From Azadirachta indica (lineage: Eukaryota; Streptophyta; Magnoliopsida; Sapindales; Meliaceae): 64,000 nt of DNA. Shown piece by piece: positions 11,935 to 23,469 of this stretch (position 1 is its first letter; every line of letters starts with the position of its first letter). Location of the stretch: contig CM040441.1 in NCBI GenBank assembly GCA_022749755.1, positions 13,517,475-13,581,474 on the forward strand, read 5' to 3'. The notes below the pieces were generated by a model, which was not told the DNA's origin, made no database searches, and saw only the letters and a program-made list of their open reading frames with translations. Position numbers and translations under genes: made by a program.

Positions 11935-12521
11935 CAAAAATGATAGGAACCCCACTTATATGATTGAAGATCCCATAAAGTAGGTTCTTAGAGGTAATAA
12001 CAAGTCACTTGTTGTCTTGAGTTACTATCGTTCAACATATTTTAGTCCTCCCTATGACTAGATAGTAAACACTACAGTGAAAAAAAATTAGCTTTTATGC
12101 TCTTAGTGAACTCTATAGCTCAAATATTGCATGATAGCATATTTAAACTATAGGATATGCTTGATGGAGAGTTCACCTAAATTAGTGTGGAATTGAATCG
12201 ATTTCTATAAGAGTTAGATAGATATCTCTAAACTACTCATGATGATTATCAAGATAACATAAGGCCATGAAGGCGCAAAACTGCAGAACAATAAAAAGAA
12301 TAAAATTAAACTTAATGTGAGCTATTATTCACTTATTCACACTAAAAGAGTTATGGTTCATAAAAATTAATTATATTTCACCTAGTTATTGTGAGACATA
12401 ATTAATCTGCTCAATGATTAGTTCATAAATTGATAAACACCAGTTCATTTGCATTAAGTTTGTTATCTAATGGTGATGCATTAAAAGCCTAAAATTTAGT
12501 ATTTTGAAATATGTGGGGGAT

Positions 12522-12811
12522 TGTTATAAATTTGTGTAGTATTTCAAAATATTAAAATCCCACATTGGTTAGTTATAAGACTTTTAAAGAGTTTTGGTGG
12601 TTGAGTGGTAGTTGAAGATGAAAAGACTTTAGTTAGCTGTTGCCAATGAAAAGACACAAAAATGATTGTTATAAATTTGTGTAGTATTTCAAAATATTAA
12701 AATCCCACATTGGCTAGTTATAAGACTTTTAAAGAGTTTTGCTGGTTGAGTGGCAGTTGAAGATGAAAAGACTTTAGTTAGCCGCTGCCAATGAAAAGAC
12801 ACAAAAACGAT
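12522..12811 (+). repeat. Tandem 145-bp duplication at the start of the Copia C 3' LTR
   Basis: Two head-to-tail copies, 12522-12666 and 12667-12811, both begin TGTTATAAATTTGTG and end with ACACAAAAA(T/C)GAT. They differ at only a handful of positions. The first starts right after the polypurine tract, so the duplicated block is the beginning of U3. Confidence 0.9.
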
Positions 12812-14207
12812 TTTAACTATTTTGTGTCAACGGGTGTTAAGGTAGTTATTAACGGTTAAGTGGTTGTCTGAGTAGTCACCACTTGCCTATAAATACATAC
12901 CTAATCTACCATTTTATTTTCATTCGTTTTATTCTTTCTCACTCTCAAAATACTCTTGTCCAAAACAAAGCATCACCGTTACAATCTTCTTTCTTTTTTA
13001 ACGGTTGTTCTACGCTCATTGTACTTGGTTTGCAGGCTTACAACAAGTCTCGTCATTGTATCTTGGGACTATATTGCCGTCCAACTTTTCTGCAATGGAT
13101 ACTATTCTAAAAAGGTAGAAATAGCTTTCAGGACAGTGTTCTTGCACACCTTAACATTTACATATTCTCAAGTTTTGCCAACAGCAGTAACTTACCAAAT
13201 TCCTCTATCTCTAAGCAAATCTTCCCCAGCAACACAAACCAACAACCTTAAACATCCAAGCTTGGCCAAACTCAGCTGCTTTGAACCAAAAGGATTGACC
13301 ATCGCATTATCAATATTTCCAGGTGTCGACGAATAAACAAATTCCCAAATCAAAGATAGGAGAGACTTCCCATGATTATTAATGGGCTCTGATCCAATTG
13401 GCTTTGAGCCCCAAAAGTAGGGTTGCGAAAGAAATGCTCCTAAAATCTTAATACCATTATTCAATCACTCTTCACCTGCTTGCATCACTATATTATGGGC
13501 TATATTGCTGTCTACACTGTCACCACCAATATACAATCTCTCAAAATCTCCATAGTTTGATAACCAGGGATCTTTGTTATGGTCACCTTCGGTTTTATGG
13601 GACACGACCCATTGAAGAGCAGCCCAGTAGTCTTCATATACTGCAGGAAGAGGGCGTTCTAGAGCTAGCTTGTATTCCACAGAAACTGCAACAACTTAAG
13701 CTTGAGAGACCAAGTTGTTGAGGTACTTGTGGTTGAGAAATGAAAATGCGAATCCGATGTTGAAACCACCACTGTGAAAGTAGACCAAAATTAGGAATCT
13801 TTGATGGGTTTGAGTGAGTTTTAGGAGGTAGAGGCGAGCAAATACATCTGGGTCTTGAGAGATACTTATGTCTTTTGATGAGACTCTGGTTTCATGATCT
13901 TTGTCAGGGGATAAAGGCACATAGGCTGAACTTGCAATACGCTCTACTGATCAATCTTTGTAGACTCTAATCAGTGGAAAGAGATCTTTGGCAACTTCTT
14001 TGCTTGGGGTAATGGAAGACATTGGGAAAAAAAATTGAGTTTAAAGTTCGAACTTTAGACTTTGAGACGCACGATTGACAAAGGGAAATACTAAAGTGCA
14101 GTTCAGTCTATCTCTCAAATGATTGACAGAGAGCAATACAAAAATGAGAGCATGCGAAGACCATAACTGAGCAATGTATAATTTAGGCAAAAGAATACGG
14201 AGATCTG

Positions 14208-14950
14208 TAAAATTCGGTTTAATGTACTTATTAATTTTAATAATTTTAAATTGTCAACGCAAGTCTTAATTTATTTTAAAATAATAATTATACTCCTATT
14301 AGTAATAATTATTTTAAAAAAATTATTATTAAATCTTTAAATTTTAATAAAATAAAATATATTTATCAAAAATATCTTAATAAATTGTATATTAATAATA
14401 TAATATTTAAATATATTATAAAATTATACATTTTATAAATAATATATTTATTTTTATTATGTTATATACATATATATATATTAAACATATAATATATTTT
14501 AGCTACACAATATAAATTGTAATATACTAATAAGTATTGTACTATGGTACATTTTATTTATATATTAATATTTATTTATGATTTATTTTATTTATTTTTT
14601 TGATACTTAATTCATATTGAATTGTTAACATATTCTAAAATAAATAAATTTATATTTTTGTTATAATATATTAACAAATATTATTTATATTATTTGTAAA
14701 AATTATAAATTTATGATATGTTCATAAACATTGTATTATTAATGAGCTATAAAATAATATCGTATTTATTTTATTAATGTATTTTTGATAAATATATTTT
14801 ATTTTATTAAATTTTAAAATTTTAATAATAATTTTTCTTAAATAATTATTATTAATAGGAGTATAATCGTTATTTTTAAAAAAAAAAATGAGACTTATGT
14901 GAATATTTTTAAAATTATTAGAATTAATCAGTACATTAAGTTAAATCTTA
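14208..14950. mobile_element. Long inverted-repeat AT-rich element (probable MITE)
   Basis: The outer arms are inverted copies of each other. The left arm carries TTTAATGTACTTATTAATTT, then TATACTCCTATTAGTAATAA and AAATATATTTATCAAAAATA. The right arm carries the reverse complements in mirrored order, reaching TTAATGTAC at the edge. The arms extend over roughly 200 bp each. Exact ends and target duplication are not clear: a TAA occurs at both edges, but this is weak. It lies in the upstream flank of the CXE relic at 14022. No coding sequence. Confidence 0.7.
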
Positions 14951-15714
14951 AAAGTTTGCGAACCCTTTTTTCATGTAATTTATTTTATTTTTTAAATGGT
15001 CATTTATGACCATTGACCATAATGATTTAACTATAAATATCCTTATCTCCTGTACCATATAATGGCCATCAAATAAGAGAATGCTACAATACAATATTTT
15101 ATGATTTCATGTATTATTTACAACGTAATTCTTGTAACTATTAATATAATTAGTAACCAAAAAAAATTTTAATCCTCAATATTAATATTATTCATAATAG
15201 GAGAAATATATGTACAATCCATTACTATTATATTAAAAATTTATAAAAAACATGAATAAATATATACACAAATATGATATCTCTTGCGAAAATTTGTGTC
15301 TATTTTAACGAAATTTACTTCTATAAAAAGAAAATTTATTCTAAATTTACGGTCAACTTTGTTATATAAGCACCTATCACTATATTATTAATAAAAAATT
15401 TAAATTCATTTATTTATTAAATCAAAAACAATCTTCTCTCTATAAGTGTCGACTGTATAAGACATAATTAACTAAAAACCAACATATAAAAATAGCTAAA
15501 AATAAAGTAAGAGGAAACTTAATTGAAGTGATCTTGAAGATCTCCCCATTTCTAAATTTTAATACCATGATGCAACGTTGAAAGAAAGTAATCTACCGCC
15601 GCCCTAATTAATTAATTTGAATGTACAACCCCAGCCCAAACCCCAAGTTTAGAAAGTAATATTATAATCTTATTTTCAAAATTATTGTCATAATCTGGAC
15701 AAACACAAGGGCAG
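14951..15714. other. AT-rich spacer
   Basis: Low-complexity AT-rich sequence between the inverted-repeat element and the duplicated block that starts near 15715. I see no gene. Confidence 0.5.
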
Positions 15715-15965
15715 TTGAGAACATCACTTCCTCCAAGAGCCGACAGAGCCAGCGGATAGGATTCTTTATCACCCGTAACATCAAATGCTAGGCTACGTTG
15801 CAAGCAAGCAAGTCCATTCTACCGAAGAAAAAGGAAAATCAAATTGGGATTTTATACATTCACGCAGACTATGTTTTATTCATATACTTCTAATTAGTGA
15901 CAACTGACAAGCATAGCATAGAGATTATTTCAAGCAGTCATAAAAGGCAAGAGAGATCAATGATT

Positions 15966-16940
15966 CTACTTGAGAAGAAAACAAGCCAAGCGTTTGATCA
16001 TTTTCTTGGCATTTTCAGTCTCATATTTCAGGATATGGAAGGCATGATCCTCACCATCCACTTCAACCAGTTCTACTTCTCCTTTCCACGCACTTTCCTT
16101 CACTGCATTATAGTACAAAAAACCTCTATCCCTCAGCACATCCAATTTAGCAACACTCACCAGCAACCGAGAACACCCAAGTTTAGCCAAGCTTGGAGCT
16201 TCCGGGCTAACGACATTTATCATCGGATTATCTAGACCACCGGGCACAGATGGGCATAAAAACTTCCAAACACTTTGAGGCAAAAGCTTCTCACGTTCTG
16301 CGGCTACTATGACCTCCGACCCAGTTGGCTTAGAACCCCAAAAGTACGGGTGCGTAAGAAAAGCTCCTACAATTTTAACGCCTCCAGGCAAACTTTCTTT
16401 CCCAGCTCGCATGACGGTGTGATGTGCAATGTTAGCTCCTGCACTATCACCGCCAATAAAAACTCTATCAAAGTCTCCATAAGTCGTTAACCATGGCTCC
16501 TTATTGCCGCCATCACCGGTTGAGTGTGATGCAACCCATTGAAGCGCAGCCCAGCAGTCTTCGTAAGCAATGGGGAGAGCATGTTCAGGAGCTAGCCTGT
16601 ACTCTATTGATATTGCAACAACTTTGGCGTCAGAAACCAAGGCGTTCATCAATTTTGTTTCGACTAAAGAGAAGGCAGATTCAAAGCAGAAGCCTCCGCC
16701 ATGTGTATAGAACAAGATGGGAAGTTTTTGGCTGCGGGGTTGGGTGAGTGAGTTCGGAAGATAGACTCTCGCTGAGATGTTTGGATTTTCAGATATGGTA
16801 ATATCTTTGGATGAGACTCCAGTTTCTGGGTCTTCAGGCGACGAGGGCACAAACGGGGAGTTGCTGAGTCGCTCAACCGAGCCATCGTTGTAGATTCGGA
16901 GAAATGGTAGCAGCTCTGATGCTACTTCTTTGCCCATCAT
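15966..16940 (-). CDS. Carboxylesterase-like alpha/beta hydrolase (CXE-A)
   Basis: A 324-residue intronless protein, the usual length for plant CXE / 2-hydroxyisoflavanone-dehydratase-like proteins of the GID1 superfamily. The oxyanion-hole motif HGGG is at residues 80-83, the nucleophile elbow GDSAG has its serine at 166, the catalytic Asp is at 267 (AKLDVLRDRG) and the His at 299 (GEDHAFH). The set is complete, so an active ester hydrolase is likely; the substrate cannot be told from sequence. There is no signal peptide, so it is probably cytosolic. Two in-frame ATGs are adjacent (MMGKEV); either may be used. A TATA-like TTTTATAAAA lies 50 bp upstream. The copy at 25075-26062 is almost identical over most of its length. 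A GA receptor role is unlikely because GID1-specific features are not apparent, but I did not align to GID1. Confidence 0.92.
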   Translation of the reverse strand: MMGKEVASELLPFLRIYNDGSVERLSNSPFVPSSPEDPETGVSSKDITISENPNISARVYLPNSLTQPRSQKLPILFYTHGGGFCFESAFSLVETKLMNALVSDAKVVAISIEYRLAPEHALPIAYEDCWAALQWVASHSTGDGGNKEPWLTTYGDFDRVFIGGDSAGANIAHHTVMRAGKESLPGGVKIVGAFLTHPYFWGSKPTGSEVIVAAEREKLLPQSVWKFLCPSVPGGLDNPMINVVSPEAPSLAKLGCSRLLVSVAKLDVLRDRGFLYYNAVKESAWKGEVELVEVDGEDHAFHILKYETENAKKMIKRLACFLLK

Positions 16941-16990
16941 TTGTGGAACGGATGCTGAAAATTAAAAGTTGTGAAAATGACAATGGCGCA

Positions 16991-17000
16991 TTTTATAAAA
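16991..17000 (-). promoter_or_regulatory. Candidate TATA box of CXE-A
   Basis: Minus-strand TTTTATAAAA about 50 bp upstream of the CXE-A start codon. This is short for a plant 5' UTR but plausible; no other support. Confidence 0.4.
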
Positions 17001-17534
17001 AAGTGCGGTCGATGTGTAATTTCGGTTGACCTTTCATTTTATAATCAAATCAACGATGCCTTTTGAAAATTGGGTTGGCCAGAGCGAGAGAAGGGCGCCT
17101 AAAGTTGAATATATTATCCCACTATTCAAAGAAGTAAAGCGATCAATATTACGAAAAAGCCTTGCAACTTGTTATTTGTTTAGTTTATCTATTTCCATTA
17201 TTGAGACTGAATCAGAAGTGATATCTTTTCTTCAAAAAATAAAATAAAATAAATTCAGGATAATATCTTCTGTTCTTTTTTTTTTTTCAATAACAGAGTT
17301 CAAATAAACAGGGGACTCTTCGTATAAAAGCTTGGCAGCTTGCATCATTTAGTTCCTCCGAGATTTAATTTAGAATTAACTTGTCTTTTTTTTTTTTAGT
17401 TGAGATTATTCTAAAAATAAGTAAAATCTAAATATAAGATTAAGGCAGGTAGAATAGAAGTAGAGTAACTACTACCCCAAGTAAACTCACCGTTAAGTCT
17501 AGGAACACTCTCTTTTTCCGTCTTTTATGCCTAA

Positions 17535-18133
17535 TGTTACGCCCTGCGTGAACAGTGCACATGAACAATAGCCCGTAACCAAAACTTTGTGCAAATAACA
17601 CTTGCGCAAGGGAAAAATCGAAATAAACAGGCGTGCGAGTTTTGACAAGATGACTCCTTGGCAGACCGGATTGAGTGGGCAATGAAGCATTTGCGCCAAG
17701 GATCTATGCATTCTTCCTTATTAACATAATTGTACATAAAACCTAATTGACCCAACTTCTACTATGATAACTCAATTGGCTCAAGTTCTAGAATTGTAAG
17801 GATAGCACTACATTTTTTACCACTATATAAATATTTTCTAAGATCTTTCTAGAATGCCAATTCTATTCCTCGAAAGTGCATTGTGAGGTGCAATCTTGAC
17901 CGTCCATTGTATATAAATTTTTCTATAAATAGGTGAGACCTCATTTGGTCAAACCAAGTAATCAAGTAATAAACTTGAATTGTACAAATTCTCTTCACTC
18001 AAACTCATTGTGCTCTCTCTTCTCTCTTTCATATAAAACTTTCGATTTAGTGCATTACAAGTATCAAATGCTTGCTTAGCAAGCGGAGTTGCTAAGCACC
18101 ACATGGTCGAAGCAAGAGAGTAAGGCTGTGATG
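17535..18133 (+). repeat. 5' LTR of the gypsy element (599 bp)
   Basis: Begins TGTTACGCC and matches 22863-23464 along its length. The expected terminal TGACA reads TGATG here. A TATA-like CTATAAATAGGTGAG lies near 17920-17940, in the position of an LTR promoter. Confidence 0.9.
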
Positions 18134-18135
18134 GT

Positions 18136-18147
18136 TGGTATCAGAGC
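18136..18147 (+). other. Primer-binding site of the gypsy element
   Basis: TGGTATCAGAGC, complementary to initiator tRNA-Met, two bases after the 5' LTR. Confidence 0.92.
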
Positions 18148-18239
18148 TCAAGGTTGAGCAACACAAGGTTGAACAGAGACCTTGTTGAAAGGGAGCTTTC
18201 GAAACGAAGGTTCCGTGGGGAAAAACTCTGTCGAAAAGA

Positions 18240-21200
18240 ATGGCCAACGTTTCCGACATTACCAAGATAGGTGAGGAATTCCAAGCACGAAGACGTGAGG
18301 AGCAATGCCCTACCAAGGGTGGAAGCAAGAGGGCACAGTCCAAAGACATGATGGTTGGCTTGGATGCTCGAGTAACTAGCATAGAAGCTTTTGTGGCAAG
18401 AGTAGATTCACACCTTGACGAGATAAAGCAGCGTTTCGACGGGTTGGAAATGGAAGACAATGCTCTTCGTGACGTAGTAGAGATGTCAACCACCAAACTC
18501 GAGGACACCTTCAAGCAAAAGTTGCTAGCGGTTTATGACCGTATGTTTAAGGATATCCGAGCCTACATTGACTAGGAAGTCGGCATAATTAAGAAAAATG
18601 TGGCTTTGTGCAAGCGTACAGCAGCAAGTGGGGTGACTACCACACGTAATGCACCAAGAGTCGACGTCCTCATACTCAAGACCTACAATGGTTCGAGGAG
18701 TGTCAAGGACGTGGACAACTTTTTATGGGGAATCGAACAATATGTCGAAGTGATAGGCATCATCGATGAGTAAACTAAGGTACGTACCGCTACCCATTAT
18801 CTAACCAATATGGCTATATTGTGGTGGAGAAGAAGGTACGATGACATTGATAAAGGGACATGCGCCATCAAGACCTTCGATGACTTCAAGCAGGAACTCA
18901 AGCGGCAATTCTATCTAGAAAATGCCGAAGAGGAAGCACGATGCCGGTTGTATCGCCTTAAACAATCCGGAAGCTTGCGAGACTACATCAAGGAGTTTAC
19001 TAGCTTGGTGTTGGAGATTTCAGACATAAGCGACAAAGATTCTCTCTTTTTCTTCATAGATGGGCTCCAAGGATGGGCAAAGATGGAGCTTAGGAGACGA
19101 GGCGTGCAAAACCTTACAATCGCCATAGCCGTTGCAGAAACTCTTACCGACTACTCAAGCGAGCGATCAAATATTAAGGCCAAGGACAAAAAGAGTGGCT
19201 AAGGTAAAGGTAGGGGAGACCACGGTAAATCGCAAGGAGACGGTTTTCGCAAACCATCTAACGGCAAACAGAAACCGAAGAATAACAAAGAGAAGGATTC
19301 CAAACCTTCCCGAAATTGCTACTTTTGCGATAGTCTTAACTGGATGCGGGATTGTCCGAAGAAAAAGGCATTGAGCGCTATAGTGGCTCATGCGAAGGAG
19401 CCACAAAGTCAAGAGGGTGAGGCGGCGATAGGTTCTTTGCAACTACTCAATGTTATTCAAGCGGTTCCGGAGGCACAAGCAAAGGGGCTTACCTACATTG
19501 ATGTGGTGATCAACAAGGTATGTACGCAACCCTTAGTTGATACTAGTGCCTCACATAATTTTGTGTAGGTCAACAAGGCCAAACGGCTAGGTCCTAAAGT
19601 GACCAACGTAGGCGGCACCATGAAAGCAATGAACTCGGCTGCTAAATCAATCAAAGGTGTGGTATAGAAAGTCGAAACCACCATCAGAGAATAAAGGGGA
19701 TCAGTGAATTGGTTTGTAGTACTTATAAACGACCACAAAATCGTGCTTGGGATGGATTTCTTTAATCAAATGAAGGTCGTACCGGTACCGTTTGCCAACA
19801 CTATGTGCATCCTTTATGGGGGTAAGGCATGCATGGTTTCGATATCAAGATCAAGTAATGTGGAGACTAAAATACTTTCGGCCATACAATTTAAAAAGGG
19901 TTTGAAACGCAAAGGTGAAGAAAACTACCTTACCTTTTTCAAAAAATATAATGACGACAATGACCTGGAGATGAACAATAAGGATGTTCCGAAAGAGGTG
20001 GACACCGTTTTCAAAGAGTTCAAGGACATAATGCCTAAGAAGCTGCCTAAAAAACTTCCACCGCAGAGAAAGGTGAATCACAAGATCGAATTGGAGTCAG
20101 GCACTAAACCTCCCACCATGAGTCCATACCAACACACTCCACCGGAGTTATAAGAGTTGAAAAGCAACTCCAAGACTTACTTGATATGGGTTACATTCGA
20201 CTTTCCAAAGTATTCAGCGCTCCAGTTTTGTTTCAAAAGAAGAAGAAAGGGTCGCTATAGAGATATGCATCGACTACTGAGCACTTAATAAGGTCATCTT
20301 CAAGAACAAGTATCAAATTTCACTCATTGCCGATCTTTTCGATCAACTTGGGAAAGCACAGTATTTCTCCAAGCTTGATTTAAGGTCAGGTCACTACCAA
20401 GTGCGCATAGTAGAGGGAGATGAGCCAAAAACGACATGTGTAACAAGGTACGGTTCTTACGAATTTTTAGTCATGCCTTTTGGACTAATGAATGCACCGG
20501 CTACTTTTAGTACTTTGATGAACAAGTTATTCCATCCATATCGTGATCAATTTGTGGTGCTATATTTGGATGATATTGTTGTATATAGCAACACCTTGGA
20601 AGAACATGTGACACATCTTAGGAAGATGTTCCAACTATTGAAAAAAATTGAATTATACGTGAAGAAGGAGAAATGCTCTTTTGCGCAACGAGAAGTTTAT
20701 TTCTTGAGGCACAAGATCCATGATGAAACGTTTATGATGGATAAGGGTAAGGTGCAACATATTCAAGAATGGGAACCTCCGACCAAGGTGCACGACCTCT
20801 GATCTTTCTTGGGGTTAGTTAACTACTATTGACGCTTCATCAAGAGTTATTCGGCAAGAGTAGCTCCACTAACCGCTTACTCAAGAAAAGCCGCTCGTAA
20901 AATTGCACCAAAGAGTGTCAACATGTCTTTGAAGACTTGAAGAAGGCAATCATGAAGAAAACGGTTTTTGTGTTACCTGACCACATAAAACCTTTCAAAG
21001 TACACACCGATGCCTTAAATTTTGCCATTGGAGGTGTACTCATACAAGAAAGACGTCTCATTACTTTTAAGAGTCGCAAACTCAATGACGCAGAAAAACG
21101 CTACTCTATGTAAGCAAAAGAGATTACGGCAATCATCCATTGCCTTAAGGTATGGCAACAATACTTGCTCAGGACTTATTTTGTGAGTACAACAGATAAT

Positions 21201-22851
21201 GTAGCTACTAGCTACTTTCAAACGCGAAATAAGTTAAGTCCAAAACAAGCTCGTTGGCAAGACTTTTTGGCGGAGTTCGACTACGACTTAGCGTACAAGC
21301 TAGGCAAAGTAAATGTCGTAGCGGATGCGTTAAGTCGAAAAGTAATATTGGCGGCCATTAAAATCATAGTGGGGAACGCTAGTGGGGAGGATCAAAGAGA
21401 GATTAACCCAAGACCCTCTAACTAAAATCATAGTGGTACTCGTAAATGAGGGAAAGACAAGGCGATTTTGGTTTGAGGACGCATTGCTCTATGCCAATGA
21501 GAGACGTATTTATGTGCCAAAGTGGGGTGGCTTGAGGAAAGAGCTCATCAAGGAATGCCATGATTCTAAGTGGGCTGCACACCCCGAAGTTAAGAGCACA
21601 AATACTTTGTTAGAAAATCTGTAATATTGGTCGAGGATGCAAGAGGATGTCGAGGCCTACATACGAACATGTCTTGTGTGCCAACAAGATTTTCTAAATT
21701 AAGCAACAAGCATTCGGTGGGTTACTTGAACCGTTGCTAATTCCGAATAGACCATGGGAAAGCGTTTCCATGGATTTCATCACTTTGCTACCGAAATCGG
21801 AAAGGTATGGAAGTATCATTATGGTGGTCGATCGCTTTAACAAATACGCGGTCTTTATGCCGACGCTTATGGATTGCACAGCAGTGAAAGCTGCGAAATT
21901 GTTCCTAAAACATGTGGTAAAGTTTTGGGGAGTGCCGAACAATATCGTGAGCGACCATAACCCGCGGTTTACCAGAAAGTTTTGGTTCGATTTGTTCAAG
22001 TTGCTTGGAACGAACCTCAATTTTTTTACAAGATTTCATCCTCAAAGTGACAGACAAACCAAGCGTTTCAATGCACTGCTCAAGTTATACTTAAGGCACT
22101 ATGTGAGTGCTAACCAAAAAAATTGTGCTAAGTTGCTAAATGTGGCTCAATTCTCTTACAACTTGCAGCGGAGCGAGGCAACTAATAGAAGTCCGTTCGA
22201 GATTGTGTTGGGCCGACAACCGACAACTCCGCATACATTAGCCTCGGGTTATGATGGGAAAAGTATAGGAGCCTTTAAATTTACCAAAGCATGGCATGAA
22301 CAAGCCGATTTAGTTAGGGCATACCTAGATAAGACAGCTAAGAAGATGAAGAAGTAAGCGGACAAGAAGCGAAGGGACAAGGAATTCCAAGAAAGGATAT
22401 AGTCATAGTGGAACTCTTGCCCCAATAATTCAAGACACTACGAAGGGTACACAAGGGACTGTTTCGACATTATGAGGGGTCATTCTCGATTGTGTAGGAA
22501 GTGGGCACAGTGTCATATCAAGTTCTACTTCCTCCAAAGTTGAAGATCCACCCCGTCTTCCATGTAAGCATGTTGAAGTCTTATCATGGGGACGAGGAAG
22601 ACCCAAGCTGAGGGGAGTCAAAACGAGCTCCAACTACTATGGTAACCTCTTTTAAAAATAAGGTTGAGTGCATCCTTGCTAACCAATGAGTTCGAAAACA
22701 AAGGGTGCCGAACTATACGGAATACTTCGTCAAATGGAAGGAATTGCCCGAAAGCGAGGCTACGTAAGAATATGAAGATGCACAGTGGCAATTCCAAGAG
22801 TATATTAGGAGGTTTCGTGAGGAAGATGCGATGAGGACTTCACGCATTTAG
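18240..22851 (+). pseudogene. Gypsy gag-pol polyprotein with chromodomain, broken
   Basis: Gag starts with the ATG at 18240; its capsid-like part is at 18810-19202. A CCHC knuckle near 19315-19360 reads CYFCDSLNWMRDC, with Asn where His is expected and shortened spacing. The protease motif is DTSA near 19540 where DTGA is usual. RT spans about 20280-20800, with the YLDD motif near 20565. RNase H lies near 21000-21330. The integrase zinc domain (H...H...CLVC) is near 21550-21690 and the core at 21734-22357. The last segment to 22851 has a chromodomain signature (EYFVKWKELP then EYEDAQWQ) with a stop inside it near 22765, where related sequences have Trp. Other stops occur, for example near 18573, 18771, 19201, 19567, 20151, 20801 and 21622. 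Chromodomains in chromoviruses guide integration to modified chromatin. Confidence 0.92.
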
Positions 22852-22862
22852 GTGGGGGAGGA
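22851..22862 (+). other. Polypurine tract of the gypsy element
   Basis: GGTGGGGGAGGA directly before the TG of the 3' LTR; it also overlaps the end of the chromodomain frame. Confidence 0.9.
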
Positions 22863-23464
22863 TGTCATGCCAAGCGTGAACAGTGACTCATAGCTGAGAC
22901 TTTGTGCGGGTAGCACTTACGCGAGGGGAAATCCGAAACAAGCGGACATGCGAGCTTTGCAAGATGACTCTTTGGCAGACCAGATTGAGTGGGCAATAAA
23001 GCATTTGGGCTAAAGATCTATGCATTTCTCCTTATTAGCATAGTTGTACATAAAACCTACTATTAGTCCAATTAGCCCAACTTTTAAAATAATGACTCAA
23101 TTGCCCCAAGTTCTAAAATTGTAAGGATAGCACTACATTTTTTTACTATTGTATAGATATTTTCTAGAACCTTTCCAGAAAACCAATTCTAACCCTAAAA
23201 AGTGCATTGTGAGGTGTAATTTTAGCTGTCCATTATATGTAAACCTTTTTATATATAGGTAAAGCCTCATTTGGCCAAATCAAACAATCAAACAATAAAC
23301 TTGAGTTGTATAAGTTCTCTTCACTCAAACTCTTTGTGCTCTTTCTTCTCTCTTTCATATAAAGCTCCCGATTTAGCACATTGCAAATGTCGAAAGCTTG
23401 CTTAGCGAGTGAAGTTACCAAGCACCGCATGGTTGAAACGAATGAAGAGAGTGAGGCCGTGACA
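22863..23464 (+). repeat. 3' LTR of the gypsy element (602 bp)
   Basis: Begins TGTCA and ends TGACA, a perfect 5-bp terminal inverted repeat, and matches the LTR at 17535 throughout. Confidence 0.9.
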
Positions 23465-23469
23465 CTAAA

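Larger units (their letters stand above)
9380..13150 (+). mobile_element. 5'-truncated Ty1/copia element (Copia C)
   Basis: Copia pol sequence begins abruptly at the CXE junction, in the pre-integrase domain. It runs through integrase, RT and RNase H to a polypurine tract (about 12511-12520, GTGGGGGA) and a 3' LTR starting at 12522. No 5' LTR, primer site or gag is present. The right border is not precise: LTR sequence including a TATA-like CCTATAAATAC near 12889 continues to roughly 13130-13160, where CXE homology resumes. Orientation is opposite to the host CXE gene. Confidence 0.85.
9250..14022 (-). pseudogene. CXE relic 2, split by a Copia fragment
   Basis: The gene reads from ATG 14022 leftward to about 13170, is interrupted by Copia C, and resumes at 9379 for the C-terminal 43 or so codons, ending in LASFLSK and a TAA at 9250-9252. 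Breaks are many. A TGA replaces the Gly codon in the early motif YKDGSVER. The oxyanion motif reads HSGG instead of HGGG. A stop follows SQA near 13696. The nucleophile region reads GDSVDSN where intact copies read GDSAG(G/A)N, and a further stop lies near 13465. The left and right pieces join at paralogue positions only about 15-30 bp apart, so the Copia sequence sits inside what was one continuous exon. Non-functional. Confidence 0.9.
15715..17250. repeat. Segmental duplication, copy 1 (CXE-A unit)
   Basis: This block matches 24625-26345 in the same orientation. It includes about 250 bp downstream of the stop codon, the whole CXE-A coding region, and several hundred bases of upstream sequence (for example the shared stretch around TTTGAAAA and the AAAGAAGTA region). 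The coding part is nearly identical, while the upstream flank is clearly more diverged. Confidence 0.85.
17535..23464 (+). mobile_element. Decayed Ty3/gypsy chromovirus
   Basis: LTRs at 17535-18133 and 22863-23464 flank a plus-strand gag-pol with gypsy order (RT and RNase H before integrase) and a C-terminal chromodomain. The primer-binding site is at 18136-18147 and the polypurine tract at 22851-22862. A 4-bp direct repeat, ctaa, sits just outside both ends (17531-17534 and 23465-23468). Gypsy normally gives 5 bp, so one base may have changed. The LTRs are clearly diverged and the coding region has many stops, so this is an old insertion. It lies in the spacer upstream of CXE-A. Confidence 0.93.

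Noticed and set aside
15612..15803. A 63-codon minus-strand open frame downstream of CXE-A
   Set aside because: It lies in sequence shared as 3' flank with the CXE-B unit, where the frame is not kept.
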